Positions 56,616-64,000 of a stretch of DNA of 64,000 nucleotides are shown here, one piece after another. Source of the stretch: Streptomyces sp. WZ-12. GTDB lineage: Bacteria; Actinomycetota; Actinomycetes; Streptomycetales; Streptomycetaceae. Numbering within the stretch: the first letter of the stretch is position 1; every line of letters begins with the position of its first letter. Made by a program: the position numbers and the translations under genes. The stretch is from positions 7,303,001 to 7,367,000 of the forward strand of contig NZ_CP118574.1 of the NCBI RefSeq assembly GCF_028898845.1, in the 5' to 3' direction. The notes below the pieces were generated by a model, which was not told the DNA's origin, did not search any database, and was given only the letters and a program-made list of their open reading frames with translations.

Positions 56616-57983
56616 TCATGCCTTGGCGGGTGCCGGTTCGGCCTCGGTGTCGTGTGGTGGTGCCTGGGCGGGCTCGGGAGTTCGGGCGTGCAGGACGCGG
56701 TTGACGCGTGCGGTGTCGAGGGCGTGTTCCCAGCGTGCGACGACGAGGGTGGCGACGCTGTTTCCGGCGAGGTTGGTCAGGGCACGGCACTCGGACATGA
56801 ACTTGTCGATACCGAAGATCAACATGATGCCCGCGGCCGGCACGGTGCCGACGGTGGAGAGGGTGGCGGACAGGGCGATGAAGCCGGCGCCGGTGACGCC
56901 TCCGGAGCCCTTGGCGGTGAGGATCATGACGGCGAGCAGGCCGAGTTGGTGGCCGAGGCCGAGGGGCGTGTCGGTGGCCTGGGCGATGTAGACGGCGGCC
57001 AGGGACAGGTAGAGGGAGCTGCCGTCGAGATTGAAGGAGTAGCCGGTCGGCACGGTCAGGCCGACGATGTCGCGGTGTACGCCGAGCCCTTCGAGCTTGT
57101 CCATCAGCCGCGGCAGCACGCTCTCGGAGGAGGAGGTGCCCAGGACGATGAGGAACTCCTCGCGCAGGTAGCGCAGTAGCCGGAAGACGTTGATCCTGAG
57201 CAGGGCCAGAACGCCGCCGAGGACCACGACGACGAAGAACAGCGAGGTCCCGTAGAACACTCCGATGAGCTGGCCGAGGCTGGTGAGGGTGGAGATGCCG
57301 TACTTGCCGATGGTGAAGGCCATCGCGCCGAACGCGCCGACGGGTGCGGCCAGCATGAGGTGGTGCAGGATCCTGAACACCACGGCGCTCAGCCGGTTGA
57401 TGCCGTCGACGATCGCAACCCCCGTCGCCCCCACCGCTTTGACCGCGATGCCGAACAACACCGAGAGGAAGATGACTTGGAGGATGTTGCCGTCGGCGAA
57501 GGCGCCCACCGCGCTGGAGGGCACGATGTCGGTGAGGAGGTGCCACCAGCTCCGGCCCTCGCCGTCCTTGACGTACTGGGCGGCGTCGCCCGCCAGATGC
57601 AGTGCGCCGGGGTGGGCATGGACTCCCGCACCGGGTTGGAAGACGTTGACGGCGATCAGTCCGACGGCCAGGGCGGCCAGGGTGCCGGCCTGGAAGTAGA
57701 GCAGGGATTTGAGGCCGACCCTGCCGACCCGGCGCAGGCTGTCGGCACCGCCGATGCCGGCCACGATCGTCAGGAAGACGATCGGCGTGATGAGCATCTT
57801 GACGGCGGACACGAAGGTGGTGCCGACCGGCTCCAGCGCGCAGCCGATGCCCGGCCAGAGCCAGCCGGTCAGGCTGCCGCAGACGATCGCGGTCAGGACC
57901 CAGAAGTACAGCTGCCTGTACCAGGGGGTGTCGGGTGGTGTGGCAGGAGACGGGCCGGGAGCGGGGTACGCGGTTGCTGCCAT
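56616..57983 (-). CDS. dctA: C4-dicarboxylate:cation symporter
   Basis: 455 residues, DAACS family. PWYRQLYFWVLTAIVCGSLT opens the first membrane segment. The Ser-rich loop LGTSSSESVLPRLMDKLEGL (hairpin 1), GYSFNLDGSSLYLSLAAVYI, the second hairpin AKGSGGVTGAGFIALSATLS and FGIDKFMSECRALTNLAGNS are full family signatures. It imports succinate, malate or fumarate with protons or sodium. A long upstream region with a 19-bp palindrome (58221-58239) is its probable control region. Confidence 0.92.
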   Translation of the reverse strand: MAATAYPAPGPSPATPPDTPWYRQLYFWVLTAIVCGSLTGWLWPGIGCALEPVGTTFVSAVKMLITPIVFLTIVAGIGGADSLRRVGRVGLKSLLYFQAGTLAALAVGLIAVNVFQPGAGVHAHPGALHLAGDAAQYVKDGEGRSWWHLLTDIVPSSAVGAFADGNILQVIFLSVLFGIAVKAVGATGVAIVDGINRLSAVVFRILHHLMLAAPVGAFGAMAFTIGKYGISTLTSLGQLIGVFYGTSLFFVVVVLGGVLALLRINVFRLLRYLREEFLIVLGTSSSESVLPRLMDKLEGLGVHRDIVGLTVPTGYSFNLDGSSLYLSLAAVYIAQATDTPLGLGHQLGLLAVMILTAKGSGGVTGAGFIALSATLSTVGTVPAAGIMLIFGIDKFMSECRALTNLAGNSVATLVVARWEHALDTARVNRVLHARTPEPAQAPPHDTEAEPAPAKA

Positions 57984-58220
57984 GGCGTTTCTCCTCGTCG
58001 AGGAACGTGGACGCAGCCGGGACGCGGGGCGGTCTTCCCGGCGTGAAGACCGACGGGGAGGGCGCGGCTCGGTAGCGGACAGACGCAGGTGTCCGGTGAT
58101 CGGCTCGGGACGGTTACCCCGCCGTGGGCGGGCCGGGGCATGTCGCCCGTGCCGCCCTCGGCCCGGGGGTTCGCGCAGAGCACTCTCCGGGGACCAGCAC
58201 GATGCCGTGATGAGTCATGC

Positions 58221-58239
58221 GCTGATTGCAGCAATCAGC
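58221..58239. promoter_or_regulatory. 19-bp perfect palindrome upstream of dctA
   Basis: GCTGATTGC-A-GCAATCAGC is a perfect 9-bp inverted repeat around one base, in a locally AT-richer stretch. A second feature nearby is the direct repeat TATAAGC (58275 and 58289 region). The 508-bp gap 57984-58491 holds no gene. The palindrome is 238 bp from the dctA start and is a plausible regulator site. Confidence 0.5.
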
Positions 58240-58491
58240 CCGCGGGGCCGTCCAAGACACTCTGCCGATCTGCCTTATAAGCCCGACCTATAAGCGCCTC
58301 TGCCAGCGCCCGACGGCATCGAGTACAGGGGCCAGGACGCCGGCGGTCGGGGTGGAGGAAGTGCGCCGCGCCCGCATCACCGCCAGGCATCCGACCACCG
58401 ACCGGCAACCCGGCAGCACCGACGGCTGGGGTTGGCTCTCCCCGGTCCCCGTCGTGGTCCTACGGGCGTCGGTGGGCACGGTCGGGTGGGA

Positions 58492-59574
58492 TCACGGCTG
58501 TGGGTGGTAGGTGCGCGGGCGGTGGACCGTGCGGCCCGCGTTGGCGTCGTCGTAGAGGTCCTGGGCGTCCTTGCCGTACAGGGGTGAGTAGGTGACGCTG
58601 TCGTCGTTGGCGTCGTTCCCGCCACCGTTGTAGCCGCCGACGTTCCCGATGACCTTGCCGGCCCTCGCGGAAGGGCGGTAGCCGCTGATCCACGGGCCTC
58701 CGGAGACGCCGCCGTAGAACCCTCCACACTCCATCCGCATCTGCCGAAAGCCCGGCAGCCGGCTGGTGGTGACGTCGCAACGCACGGCCTGGTGGCCTCG
58801 GTTGACCGCGGCGGAGTAGGGATAACCGATCACCGTGACACGGTTGTGGTAGCCGGGTGTCCGGCCGAATGTCAGAGCTCCGGTGTTGCCTTCAACCGTG
58901 TGGTGGTTGGCGTTCGTGGAGACCTGGAGGAAGGCGAGGTCCAGGTCGGATGTCGCTTGTTTGGTGTTGGCCCGGTAGCGGGGGTCCACGAAGAAGCGGG
59001 TCACCGGATAGATGCCGTAGGGCTGGGCGGTGGCGGAGCGGCCGAAGCGGTAGTCGGGCACGAAGATGGCGTGCTTGGCGTGGGTGAGACCGAGGACGCA
59101 GTGCCCGGCCGTCAGGACGAGGCCGTGACCGGTGCTGTGCACCACGCTGCCCGTGCAGTACGTGGCCCTACCGTTGACGGGGCTGCCGTCGTAGAAGAAG
59201 GTCCCCACCATGGGCATGCCGTCGAAGTGCTCGGCCGCTCGAAGCGGCACCCCGGTGCGGAGGAATTTCCCGGTGGACGTCAACAGGCCCGTGCCCAGGC
59301 GAACGGCGTCCGCTATGTCGACCGGCACCGCTTCAGCCATCCGTTGAGCGGTCCAGTATGCCGTCTCCTCACGGTTCCGCGCGGGCCCGGGCAGAGGAAG
59401 ATGCCCCAACACCCCTGCTGCCAGCCGAGTTCCCCCGCGCACCGTCGAGGGAATGACCTCGCCCGACTCCTGCCCGGCCGAGGCGGGAGCCACCACTCCC
59501 CATCCGACGCGGAGCACGTCCGCGCACAACACGAGCCCCACCATTCCTACGAGCCATCTCCTACGCACTGACAC
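58492..59574 (-). CDS. Secreted trypsin-like serine protease
   Basis: About 360 residues from GTG 59574, chosen because GAAAGGG lies before it and a signal sequence follows at once (VRRRWLVGMVGLVLCADVLR). The catalytic triad is His in VLTAGHCVLGL, Asp in TSDLDLAFLQVS and Ser in GVSGGPWISGYR. Cys pairs (YCTGS, GHC; RCDV, ECGG) suggest disulfides. A pro-region of about 85 residues precedes the protease domain. Similar to Streptomyces extracellular S1-type endopeptidases. Earlier in-frame starts would bury the signal peptide. Confidence 0.85.
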   Translation of the reverse strand: MSVRRRWLVGMVGLVLCADVLRVGWGVVAPASAGQESGEVIPSTVRGGTRLAAGVLGHLPLPGPARNREETAYWTAQRMAEAVPVDIADAVRLGTGLLTSTGKFLRTGVPLRAAEHFDGMPMVGTFFYDGSPVNGRATYCTGSVVHSTGHGLVLTAGHCVLGLTHAKHAIFVPDYRFGRSATAQPYGIYPVTRFFVDPRYRANTKQATSDLDLAFLQVSTNANHHTVEGNTGALTFGRTPGYHNRVTVIGYPYSAAVNRGHQAVRCDVTTSRLPGFRQMRMECGGFYGGVSGGPWISGYRPSARAGKVIGNVGGYNGGGNDANDDSVTYSPLYGKDAQDLYDDANAGRTVHRPRTYHPQP

Positions 59575-59903
59575 CGAATCCCTTTCACCAAGAGCGCGGG
59601 CCACGACGGGCCCTGGGTAAATGCCGTCAGATGCCTCGACGGGAGTTTCCATGAAGGTGATGTGGCTGAGCCGTGGAGCGCGGCTGACGCTGTCGACAAA
59701 CACCGTCGCTCGTTCCGGCGGAAGCAACCGCGGTGGGCTGCATCGCCGTTACTTCGCCGCTTCGGCAGCTGCCGTCAACGGGCCCCGCCAGACGGTGTGT
59801 CGCAGGCCGAAACCGAAATGACGGGCTCAAGCGCCGCAGAGCGGCGAGCCCCAAGAGTGGTCACTCTCAGAGCATCGCGTTGAAGAAACCCGCGAGGGGC
59901 AAC
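59575..59903. other. Gap without a recognisable gene
   Basis: I see no gene, RNA or repeat in this 329-bp stretch between the protease start and the end of the hypothetical gene. Open frames on both strands have poor codon character. Confidence 0.5.
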
Positions 59904-60269
59904 TCAGGGGCCGGATCTACCGGTTGGCGGGTCGGCCGCGGGGAAATCCTCGGTATCCATATCCATACGCCAGGACACGTTACGCACCCCGGGTTCGCGG
60001 GTCAGTTGGACAACCAGCCGTTCCAGGACGGCGGTTGCGGAACCACCGGCGGCGAGGCCGATCTCCACGAGCACAGTGGTGGTGCCACTCGGATCGATGA
60101 CGTATCGGCTGTCCAAAGGCACGTTGATTCTCGCGAACATGCCAACGCACAGTTCGCGTACCGTCTCCTCCGCTTGCTGGTCGCACACGATGCGAAGTGC
60201 GCAGTGCACCGCGACGGGGCGCGCAGAATCCTCGGAACGCACTAAGCGCAGACGAGGTGGAAGCCCCAT
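59904..60269 (-). CDS. Hypothetical alpha/beta protein
   Basis: 121 residues from ATG 60269, which has GGAGGT at good distance. The first part is LRLVRSEDSARPVAVHCALR; then alternating strands and helices (IVCDQQAEETVRELCVGMFA, TTTVLVEIGLAAGGSATAVL, ERLVVQLTREPGVRNVSWRM) hint at two ferredoxin-like halves. No family recognised. The strong ribosome site supports expression. Confidence 0.6.
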   Translation of the reverse strand: MGLPPRLRLVRSEDSARPVAVHCALRIVCDQQAEETVRELCVGMFARINVPLDSRYVIDPSGTTTVLVEIGLAAGGSATAVLERLVVQLTREPGVRNVSWRMDMDTEDFPAADPPTGRSGP

Positions 60270-60949
60270 GAGGCACCTCCTGGAGGTGTGAGTCGATTGC
60301 ACACGAGCGAGGGTTACTCAAACCCGCGAGGAGGCATGCGAACGGCCTTCTCCTTGATGCGGGATACAGCGGACGCGTGACTGCGGAAGCTGAGGCCACA
60401 TCGGACATCGGTGGCCGATGTGGCTATTCTCGCCAGGGATTCGCGTCGCGGAAGCAACCCTTGTGGTGAGAAAGCCGATTGGGCCTACTCATGGGCACTC
60501 CCAGGAGCCCTGTCCCGTTCCGAGCATGCGGAGGTGGCCGGCTTTTGTTTGCGCAGCCGCCTCGGGCCTGAGACTAGCGCCATAACTGCGCAAGAACGCA
60601 AGTGTTGACGCAAGCTTGGCACTCCGGTCGCCCCCCCGGCTTCGGCAGGCAGGGCACTCCTGTTCCAGGATGACGGATCGCCACACTTCAGCGAACCGCG
60701 TCCGTCACCGAGCAACAAGGGCCCCACCCGTCACGGAATTCGCTACCAGGGGTGACGTGGATGGTCCTTTACCAGGGGATTGCGTACGCGTCAGGCAATT
60801 CACAGGAACCACATCGCACAAAGCTGCTAGCCGTCCCGCCGGTCGACTTCGCGTGCCCCCTTGCCGCTCCGGCGGCCGGACTTCGGGCGGTTCGTTCGCC
60901 TCGGCCATGCCGCCGGGCAGGTCCCAGCGGGTTCGTAGGCCGCGTTTCC
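60270..60949. other. 680-bp gap with hairpin, short repeats and a possible NUDIX fragment
   Basis: GCCACATCGG (60395-60404) and CCGATGTGGC (60415-60424) are perfect inverted repeats. CGCAAG recurs at 60589, 60597 and 60609. On the minus strand near 60870-60950 a stretch reads TRWDLPGGMAEANEPPEV, like the start of a NUDIX box, but the REL-EE part is missing, so it would be a decayed fragment. No intact gene is seen. Confidence 0.45.
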
Positions 60950-61336
60950 TCAGGGCCGGTAACGCAACGGATGGTCCGCCGGGATTTCCACGATGACGAC
61001 CCTGTGCCCGTCCGGGTCCGCGATCCACATCTCGATCAGTCCCCACGGCTCCCGCACCGGTGGCCGCAGCACCGTCACCCCGCGCCCGACCAACTCCTCG
61101 TGCGCCCGCGCCGCGTCGGCCACCTGGAGCCACAACTGGAGCGTCGGCGTGGGCGCCTCCGCCGACCGCCCGGACACCTCCAGGAAGCCGCCGCCGAGGA
61201 AGTACACCGTGCCGCGCTCCGGCCCCGTACCGAACTCCCGGTAGATCGCCAGGCCCAGTGCCTCGCCGTAGAACGTCCGCGACCGCTCCGGATCGGTCGG
61301 CCGCAACAGCACCCTGCTGCTCAGTACCTGCACCAT
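60950..61336 (-). CDS. VOC-family (glyoxalase-like) protein
   Basis: 128 residues from ATG 61336: VQVLSSRVLLRPTDPERSRT, FYGEALGL and LWLQVADAARAHEELVGRGV, ending in MWIADPDGHRVVIVEIPADH. Two beta-alpha-beta-beta-beta modules typical of the VOC fold; His/Glu residues could bind a metal. A role in dioxygenase, isomerase or resistance chemistry cannot be told apart. A shorter relative's C-terminus is found at 56418-56609. Confidence 0.85.
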   Translation of the reverse strand: MVQVLSSRVLLRPTDPERSRTFYGEALGLAIYREFGTGPERGTVYFLGGGFLEVSGRSAEAPTPTLQLWLQVADAARAHEELVGRGVTVLRPPVREPWGLIEMWIADPDGHRVVIVEIPADHPLRYRP

Positions 61337-61493
61337 GCCAGGGACCCTACGCCGGGCGACGGGCCCCGGGTGCCTGACACGGCACACCCGACACCCCGCC
61401 CGGAGCGGGGGACCTCCGGCCCTGCCGCCGCCGACCGCCTCTTGTTAGCCTCGCGGTCAGTCATCCTTACGACCCGAGAGGACCCCGCGCGCC

Positions 61494-62027
61494 ATGTCCC
61501 CCACCTCGCTGACCTTCCGCACCGCCACCGAGGACGACATCCCCGGGCTCGTCGACCTGGTGGAGGCGGCCTATCGCGGGGACGCCAGCCGGGCCGGGTG
61601 GACGACCGAGGCGGACCTGCTGGAGGGCCAGCGGACCGACCCCGAGGGCGTCGGCGCGGCGGTGCGCCACGAGAGCGGCCGGCTGCTGATCGCCGAGCGG
61701 GACGGCGAGTTGATCGCCTGCTGCCAGTTGGAGCACCGCGGTGACCACACCTACTTCGGGATGTTCGCGGTCCGGCCCACCCTCCAGGGCGGCGGCCTGG
61801 GCAAGACGATCATCGCCGAGGCCGAGCGGGTCGCCCGCGCCACCTGGGGCGCCGGGGAGATGCGGATGACCGTGATCCGGCAGCGCGAGGAACTGATCGC
61901 CTGGTACGAGCGGCGCGGCTACCGCCGCACCGGCGAGCTCAGCCCGTTCCCGTACGGCGACGAGCGGTTCGGCGTCCCGCAGCGCGCCGACCTGGAGTTC
62001 GAGCTGCTGGTCAAGCCGCTGGGCTGA
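61494..62027 (+). CDS. GNAT-family N-acetyltransferase
   Basis: 177 residues. TFRTATEDDIPGLVDLVEAA opens the fold. The acetyl-CoA site is MFAVRPTLQGGGLGKTIIAE (V-x-P-x-x-Q-G-x-G-x-G/L), with WYERRGYRRTGELSPFPYGD near the end. Substrate unknown. It converges on the ABC transporter operon with 24 bp between stops. Confidence 0.88.
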   Translation: MSPTSLTFRTATEDDIPGLVDLVEAAYRGDASRAGWTTEADLLEGQRTDPEGVGAAVRHESGRLLIAERDGELIACCQLEHRGDHTYFGMFAVRPTLQGGGLGKTIIAEAERVARATWGAGEMRMTVIRQREELIAWYERRGYRRTGELSPFPYGDERFGVPQRADLEFELLVKPLG

Positions 62028-62051
62028 CCGCCCGGCCGACCGGCAGGCCGC

Positions 62052-62852
62052 TCACAGCCGCCCGGCCTCGATGATCCGCTGGAGGAACCGCCGGGTCCGG
62101 GCGTGCTCGGGAGCGCCGAACACCCGCTCCGGCGCCCCGCGTTCCAGCACCACCCCGTCCTCCAGGAAGCACACCTGGTCGGCGACCTCCCGGGCGAACC
62201 CCATCTCATGGGTGGCGATCACCATCGTCAGGCCCTCCTCCTTGAGGTCCCGCACGACCGTCAACACCTCGCCGACCAGCTCCGGATCGAGCGCCGCGGT
62301 GATCTCGTCGAGCAGCAGCAACCGCGGCCGCCCGGCCAGCGCCCGGGCGATCGCCACCCGCTGCTGCTGGCCGCCGCTGAGCCGGTCCGGATACTCCCCG
62401 GCCCGCTCGCCGAGCCCCAGCCGCGCCAGCAGCGCCCGGGCCCGCTCCTCGGCCTCGGCGCGCGGCACCCCGTGTACCCGGCGCGGCGCCAGCGTGACGT
62501 TGTCCAGCACGCTCATGTGCGGGAAGAGGTTGTACGCCTGGAAGACCACGCCGATCCGGCGGCGCACCGCGTCCGCGTCCACCCGCGGATCGGTGATCTC
62601 CTCGCCGTCCAGGAAGATCGCCCCGTCGTCGATCTCCTCCAGCAGATTGGCGCACCGCAGCAGCGTGGACTTGCCGGACCCGGAGGCCCCGATCAGCACG
62701 GTCACGTTGTGCGGGGCGACGGTCAGATCCACGTCCCGCAGCACGACGCTCCGCCCGCGCCCGTAGGTCTTGCGCACCGCCTCCAGCCGCAGCACCGGCC
62801 CGCCGGCCCCGTCCGCCGTCCCCGCCGTCACCGCCCCGTCCGTCGTGCTCAT
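62052..62852 (-). CDS. Polar amino acid ABC transporter, ATP-binding protein
   Basis: 266 residues from ATG 62852. Walker A is in VLIGASGSGKSTLLRCANLL, Q-loop VVFQAYNLFPHMSVLDNV, signature RLSGGQQQRVAIARALAGRP, Walker B LLLLDEITAALDPELVGEV, and switch His in IATHEMGFAREVADQV. It belongs to the GlnQ/HisP group. It overlaps the permease stop by four bases. Confidence 0.94.
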   Translation of the reverse strand: MSTTDGAVTAGTADGAGGPVLRLEAVRKTYGRGRSVVLRDVDLTVAPHNVTVLIGASGSGKSTLLRCANLLEEIDDGAIFLDGEEITDPRVDADAVRRRIGVVFQAYNLFPHMSVLDNVTLAPRRVHGVPRAEAEERARALLARLGLGERAGEYPDRLSGGQQQRVAIARALAGRPRLLLLDEITAALDPELVGEVLTVVRDLKEEGLTMVIATHEMGFAREVADQVCFLEDGVVLERGAPERVFGAPEHARTRRFLQRIIEAGRL

Positions 62853-63745
62853 ACCGTCCCTCCCTGGGCGCGCCGGCGGTCCATCCGGGCGGTGACCCAG
62901 TCCGTGAAGCGGGTCATCGGGATCGTCAGCGCCACGAAGACCAGCCCGGCCACCACGTACGGCGTGTAGTTGAAGTCCTTGCCGGCGATGATCTGCGCCG
63001 CGTACACCGCGTCCACCGCGCCCGCGATCGACACCAGCCCGGTGTCCTTCTGCAGCGACACCAGGTCGTTGAGCAGCGGCGGCACCACCCGCCGCACCGC
63101 CTGCGGCAGCACCACGAAGCGCAGCGCCTGCCCGCTGGTCAACCCCAACGACCGGGCCGCGGCCCGCTGCGAGGGGTGCACCGACTCGATGCCGGCCCGG
63201 AAGACCTCCGCCACATACGCCGAGTACGTCAGCACCAGTGCCGCGCCACCGAGGACCACCGGGTCGGTGGTGACCCCCTGGAGCCGCAGCGCCGGCACCC
63301 CGAACACCACCATCAACAGGCAGATGATCAACGGCATTCCGCGGAAGACGTCGGTGTACGCGGCAGCCAGCGCCCGCAGCGGGAAGAACACCGGCCCGCG
63401 CAGCGTCCGCGCCACCGCCAGCAGCAGCCCGAACACCAACACCGCGGCCCCGCACACCACCAGCAGCCGCAGGTTCAACAGCAGCCCCTCCAGCACCTTC
63501 GGCAGCGCGATCCGCGCATACGCCGGGCTGAAGAACGTCTCCCGAGTGCGCGGCCAGCCCGGCGAGTTGACCACCGCAACGACCAGCACAGCGCCGGTGA
63601 CCAGCGTGCTCAGCGCCGCGATGGCGACGGCCCGCCGCGCCCGGACCCGCCGGTACCGCTCCCGCTCGATCCGTCGCCGCGACGGCACGTACCCGTCGTC
63701 GACGACGCCGGACCCGGCGCTCCCCGCCGCCCCCGTCTCCGTCAT
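62849..63745 (-). CDS. Polar amino acid ABC transporter, permease
   Basis: 298 residues from ATG 63745. A basic cytoplasmic N-terminus (RRRIERERYRRVRARRAVAI), one first membrane segment, an extracytoplasmic loop, then the HisM-type core with the EAA-like loop AARSLGLTSGQALRFVVLPQ, AVRRVVPPLLNDLVSLQKDT. It may function as a homodimer, since only one permease gene is visible. It lies 17 bp after the binding-protein gene. Confidence 0.93.
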   Translation of the reverse strand: MTETGAAGSAGSGVVDDGYVPSRRRIERERYRRVRARRAVAIAALSTLVTGAVLVVAVVNSPGWPRTRETFFSPAYARIALPKVLEGLLLNLRLLVVCGAAVLVFGLLLAVARTLRGPVFFPLRALAAAYTDVFRGMPLIICLLMVVFGVPALRLQGVTTDPVVLGGAALVLTYSAYVAEVFRAGIESVHPSQRAAARSLGLTSGQALRFVVLPQAVRRVVPPLLNDLVSLQKDTGLVSIAGAVDAVYAAQIIAGKDFNYTPYVVAGLVFVALTIPMTRFTDWVTARMDRRRAQGGTV

Positions 63746-63762
63746 CTCCCCTTCCCCGTAGT

Positions 63763-63999
63763 TCACTTGAGCACCGGGACGTCGACCGCGTCGGCCAGCC
63801 ACCGCTTCTCCAGCGCGGCCAGCGTGCCCTTGCGGCGCAGCGCGTCGACCGCCGCCGTGACGCAGCCGGTCAGCGGGCTCTCCTTGTCCAGCACCAGCCC
63901 GAACTGCTCCTCGGCCGGGCCCCGTTGCGCGAACTGCCCAACGACCACGGCGTCCTTGAGCTCCGCCGAGGTGATGGAGAAGGCGGTCGGCAGGTCGAC
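63763..63999 (-). CDS. Amino acid ABC transporter substrate-binding protein (5' partial)
   Basis: The last 78 codons are inside the window; the gene runs off the right edge. The visible part (GPAEEQFGLVLDKESPLTGC, VTAAVDALRRKGTLAALEKR, then WLADAVDVPVLK) is the C-terminal lobe of a family 3 solute-binding protein. With the permease and ATPase it forms one operon for a polar amino acid. Confidence 0.9.
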   Translation of the reverse strand, partial: VDLPTAFSITSAELKDAVVVGQFAQRGPAEEQFGLVLDKESPLTGCVTAAVDALRRKGTLAALEKRWLADAVDVPVLK

Positions 64000-64000
64000 C

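Noticed and set aside
60705-61133. Intact NUDIX gene on the minus strand
   Set aside because: Only the first half of the NUDIX box (WDLPGGMAEANEPP) is seen; the Glu-rich half is absent and the frame runs antisense-like into low-complexity sequence.

Overview
The window is very GC-rich and has the gene style of a Streptomyces chromosome: GTG starts, ATGA/GTGA stop-start overlaps, Lrp/LysR/GntR/XRE-DUF5753 regulators, DUF397, F420-type oxidoreductases and a 2-methylisoborneol cluster. It is mostly ordinary chromosome interrupted by one 9.4 kb mobile element. No tRNA, rRNA or CRISPR was seen. The left edge cuts guaB1 and the right edge cuts a solute-binding protein gene.

Region 1 (1-13183): 3' part of GuaB1; an APC amino acid permease with its Lrp/AsnC regulator; an NTF2-like protein behind a SoxR-type operator; a LysR regulator; a nitrilase-fold amidohydrolase followed by a flavin L-amino acid oxidase/monooxygenase; a luciferase-like oxidoreductase; a DUF5995 protein; a uracil/xanthine permease; a hotdog thioesterase; an MFS transporter. 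The same GCGCAACGA-type direct repeat precedes both the permease and the amidohydrolase/oxidase pair, suggesting one small amino acid catabolism regulon.

Region 2 (about 13332-22732): a 9.4 kb element with a serine recombinase at one end and att-like junctions at both ends. It carries phage scaffold, major capsid, HNH and terminase small subunit genes but no portal, large terminase, protease or tail genes, so it looks like a capsid-forming phage satellite. Its cargo is a compact cassette: an L-isoaspartyl-type methyltransferase translationally coupled to a 45-residue Gly/Asp/Asn-rich peptide, two more small proteins, and a divergent XRE-DUF5753/DUF397 pair. This resembles a methyltransferase-only (aspartimide-type) RiPP locus. 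The element sits inside one arm of a long inverted repeat.

Region 3 (22743-29839): the interrupted inverted repeat, an FMN riboswitch, the riboflavin operon ribD-ribE-ribM-ribBA-ribH, then hisE-hisG and a PH-domain membrane protein.

Region 4 (30016-39166): two coupled CNNM/CorC proteins, an EccA-like AAA ATPase, a uridine-kinase-like protein, a secreted C39-like peptidase, a tyrosine integrase remnant and an HTH-TPR regulator.

Region 5 (39358-49696): a self-contained 2-methylisoborneol locus. It has dxs, ispG, ispH and dxr copies, a ferredoxin for the two Fe-S enzymes, a prenyl synthase, the GPP methyltransferase, the terpene cyclase and a family 2B encapsulin shell with a cyclic-nucleotide-binding domain. 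The cyclase is probably packaged inside the shell.

Region 6 (49797-64000): a small hypothetical protein; a McrA-like phosphorothioate-dependent HNH nuclease; an SDR; a HAD phosphatase; an M56 peptidase; a DUF5134 membrane protein; an FAD monooxygenase; a DctA transporter; a secreted trypsin-like protease; a hypothetical protein; a VOC protein plus a separate remnant of a related gene; a GNAT acetyltransferase; and a polar amino acid ABC transporter that runs off the right edge.
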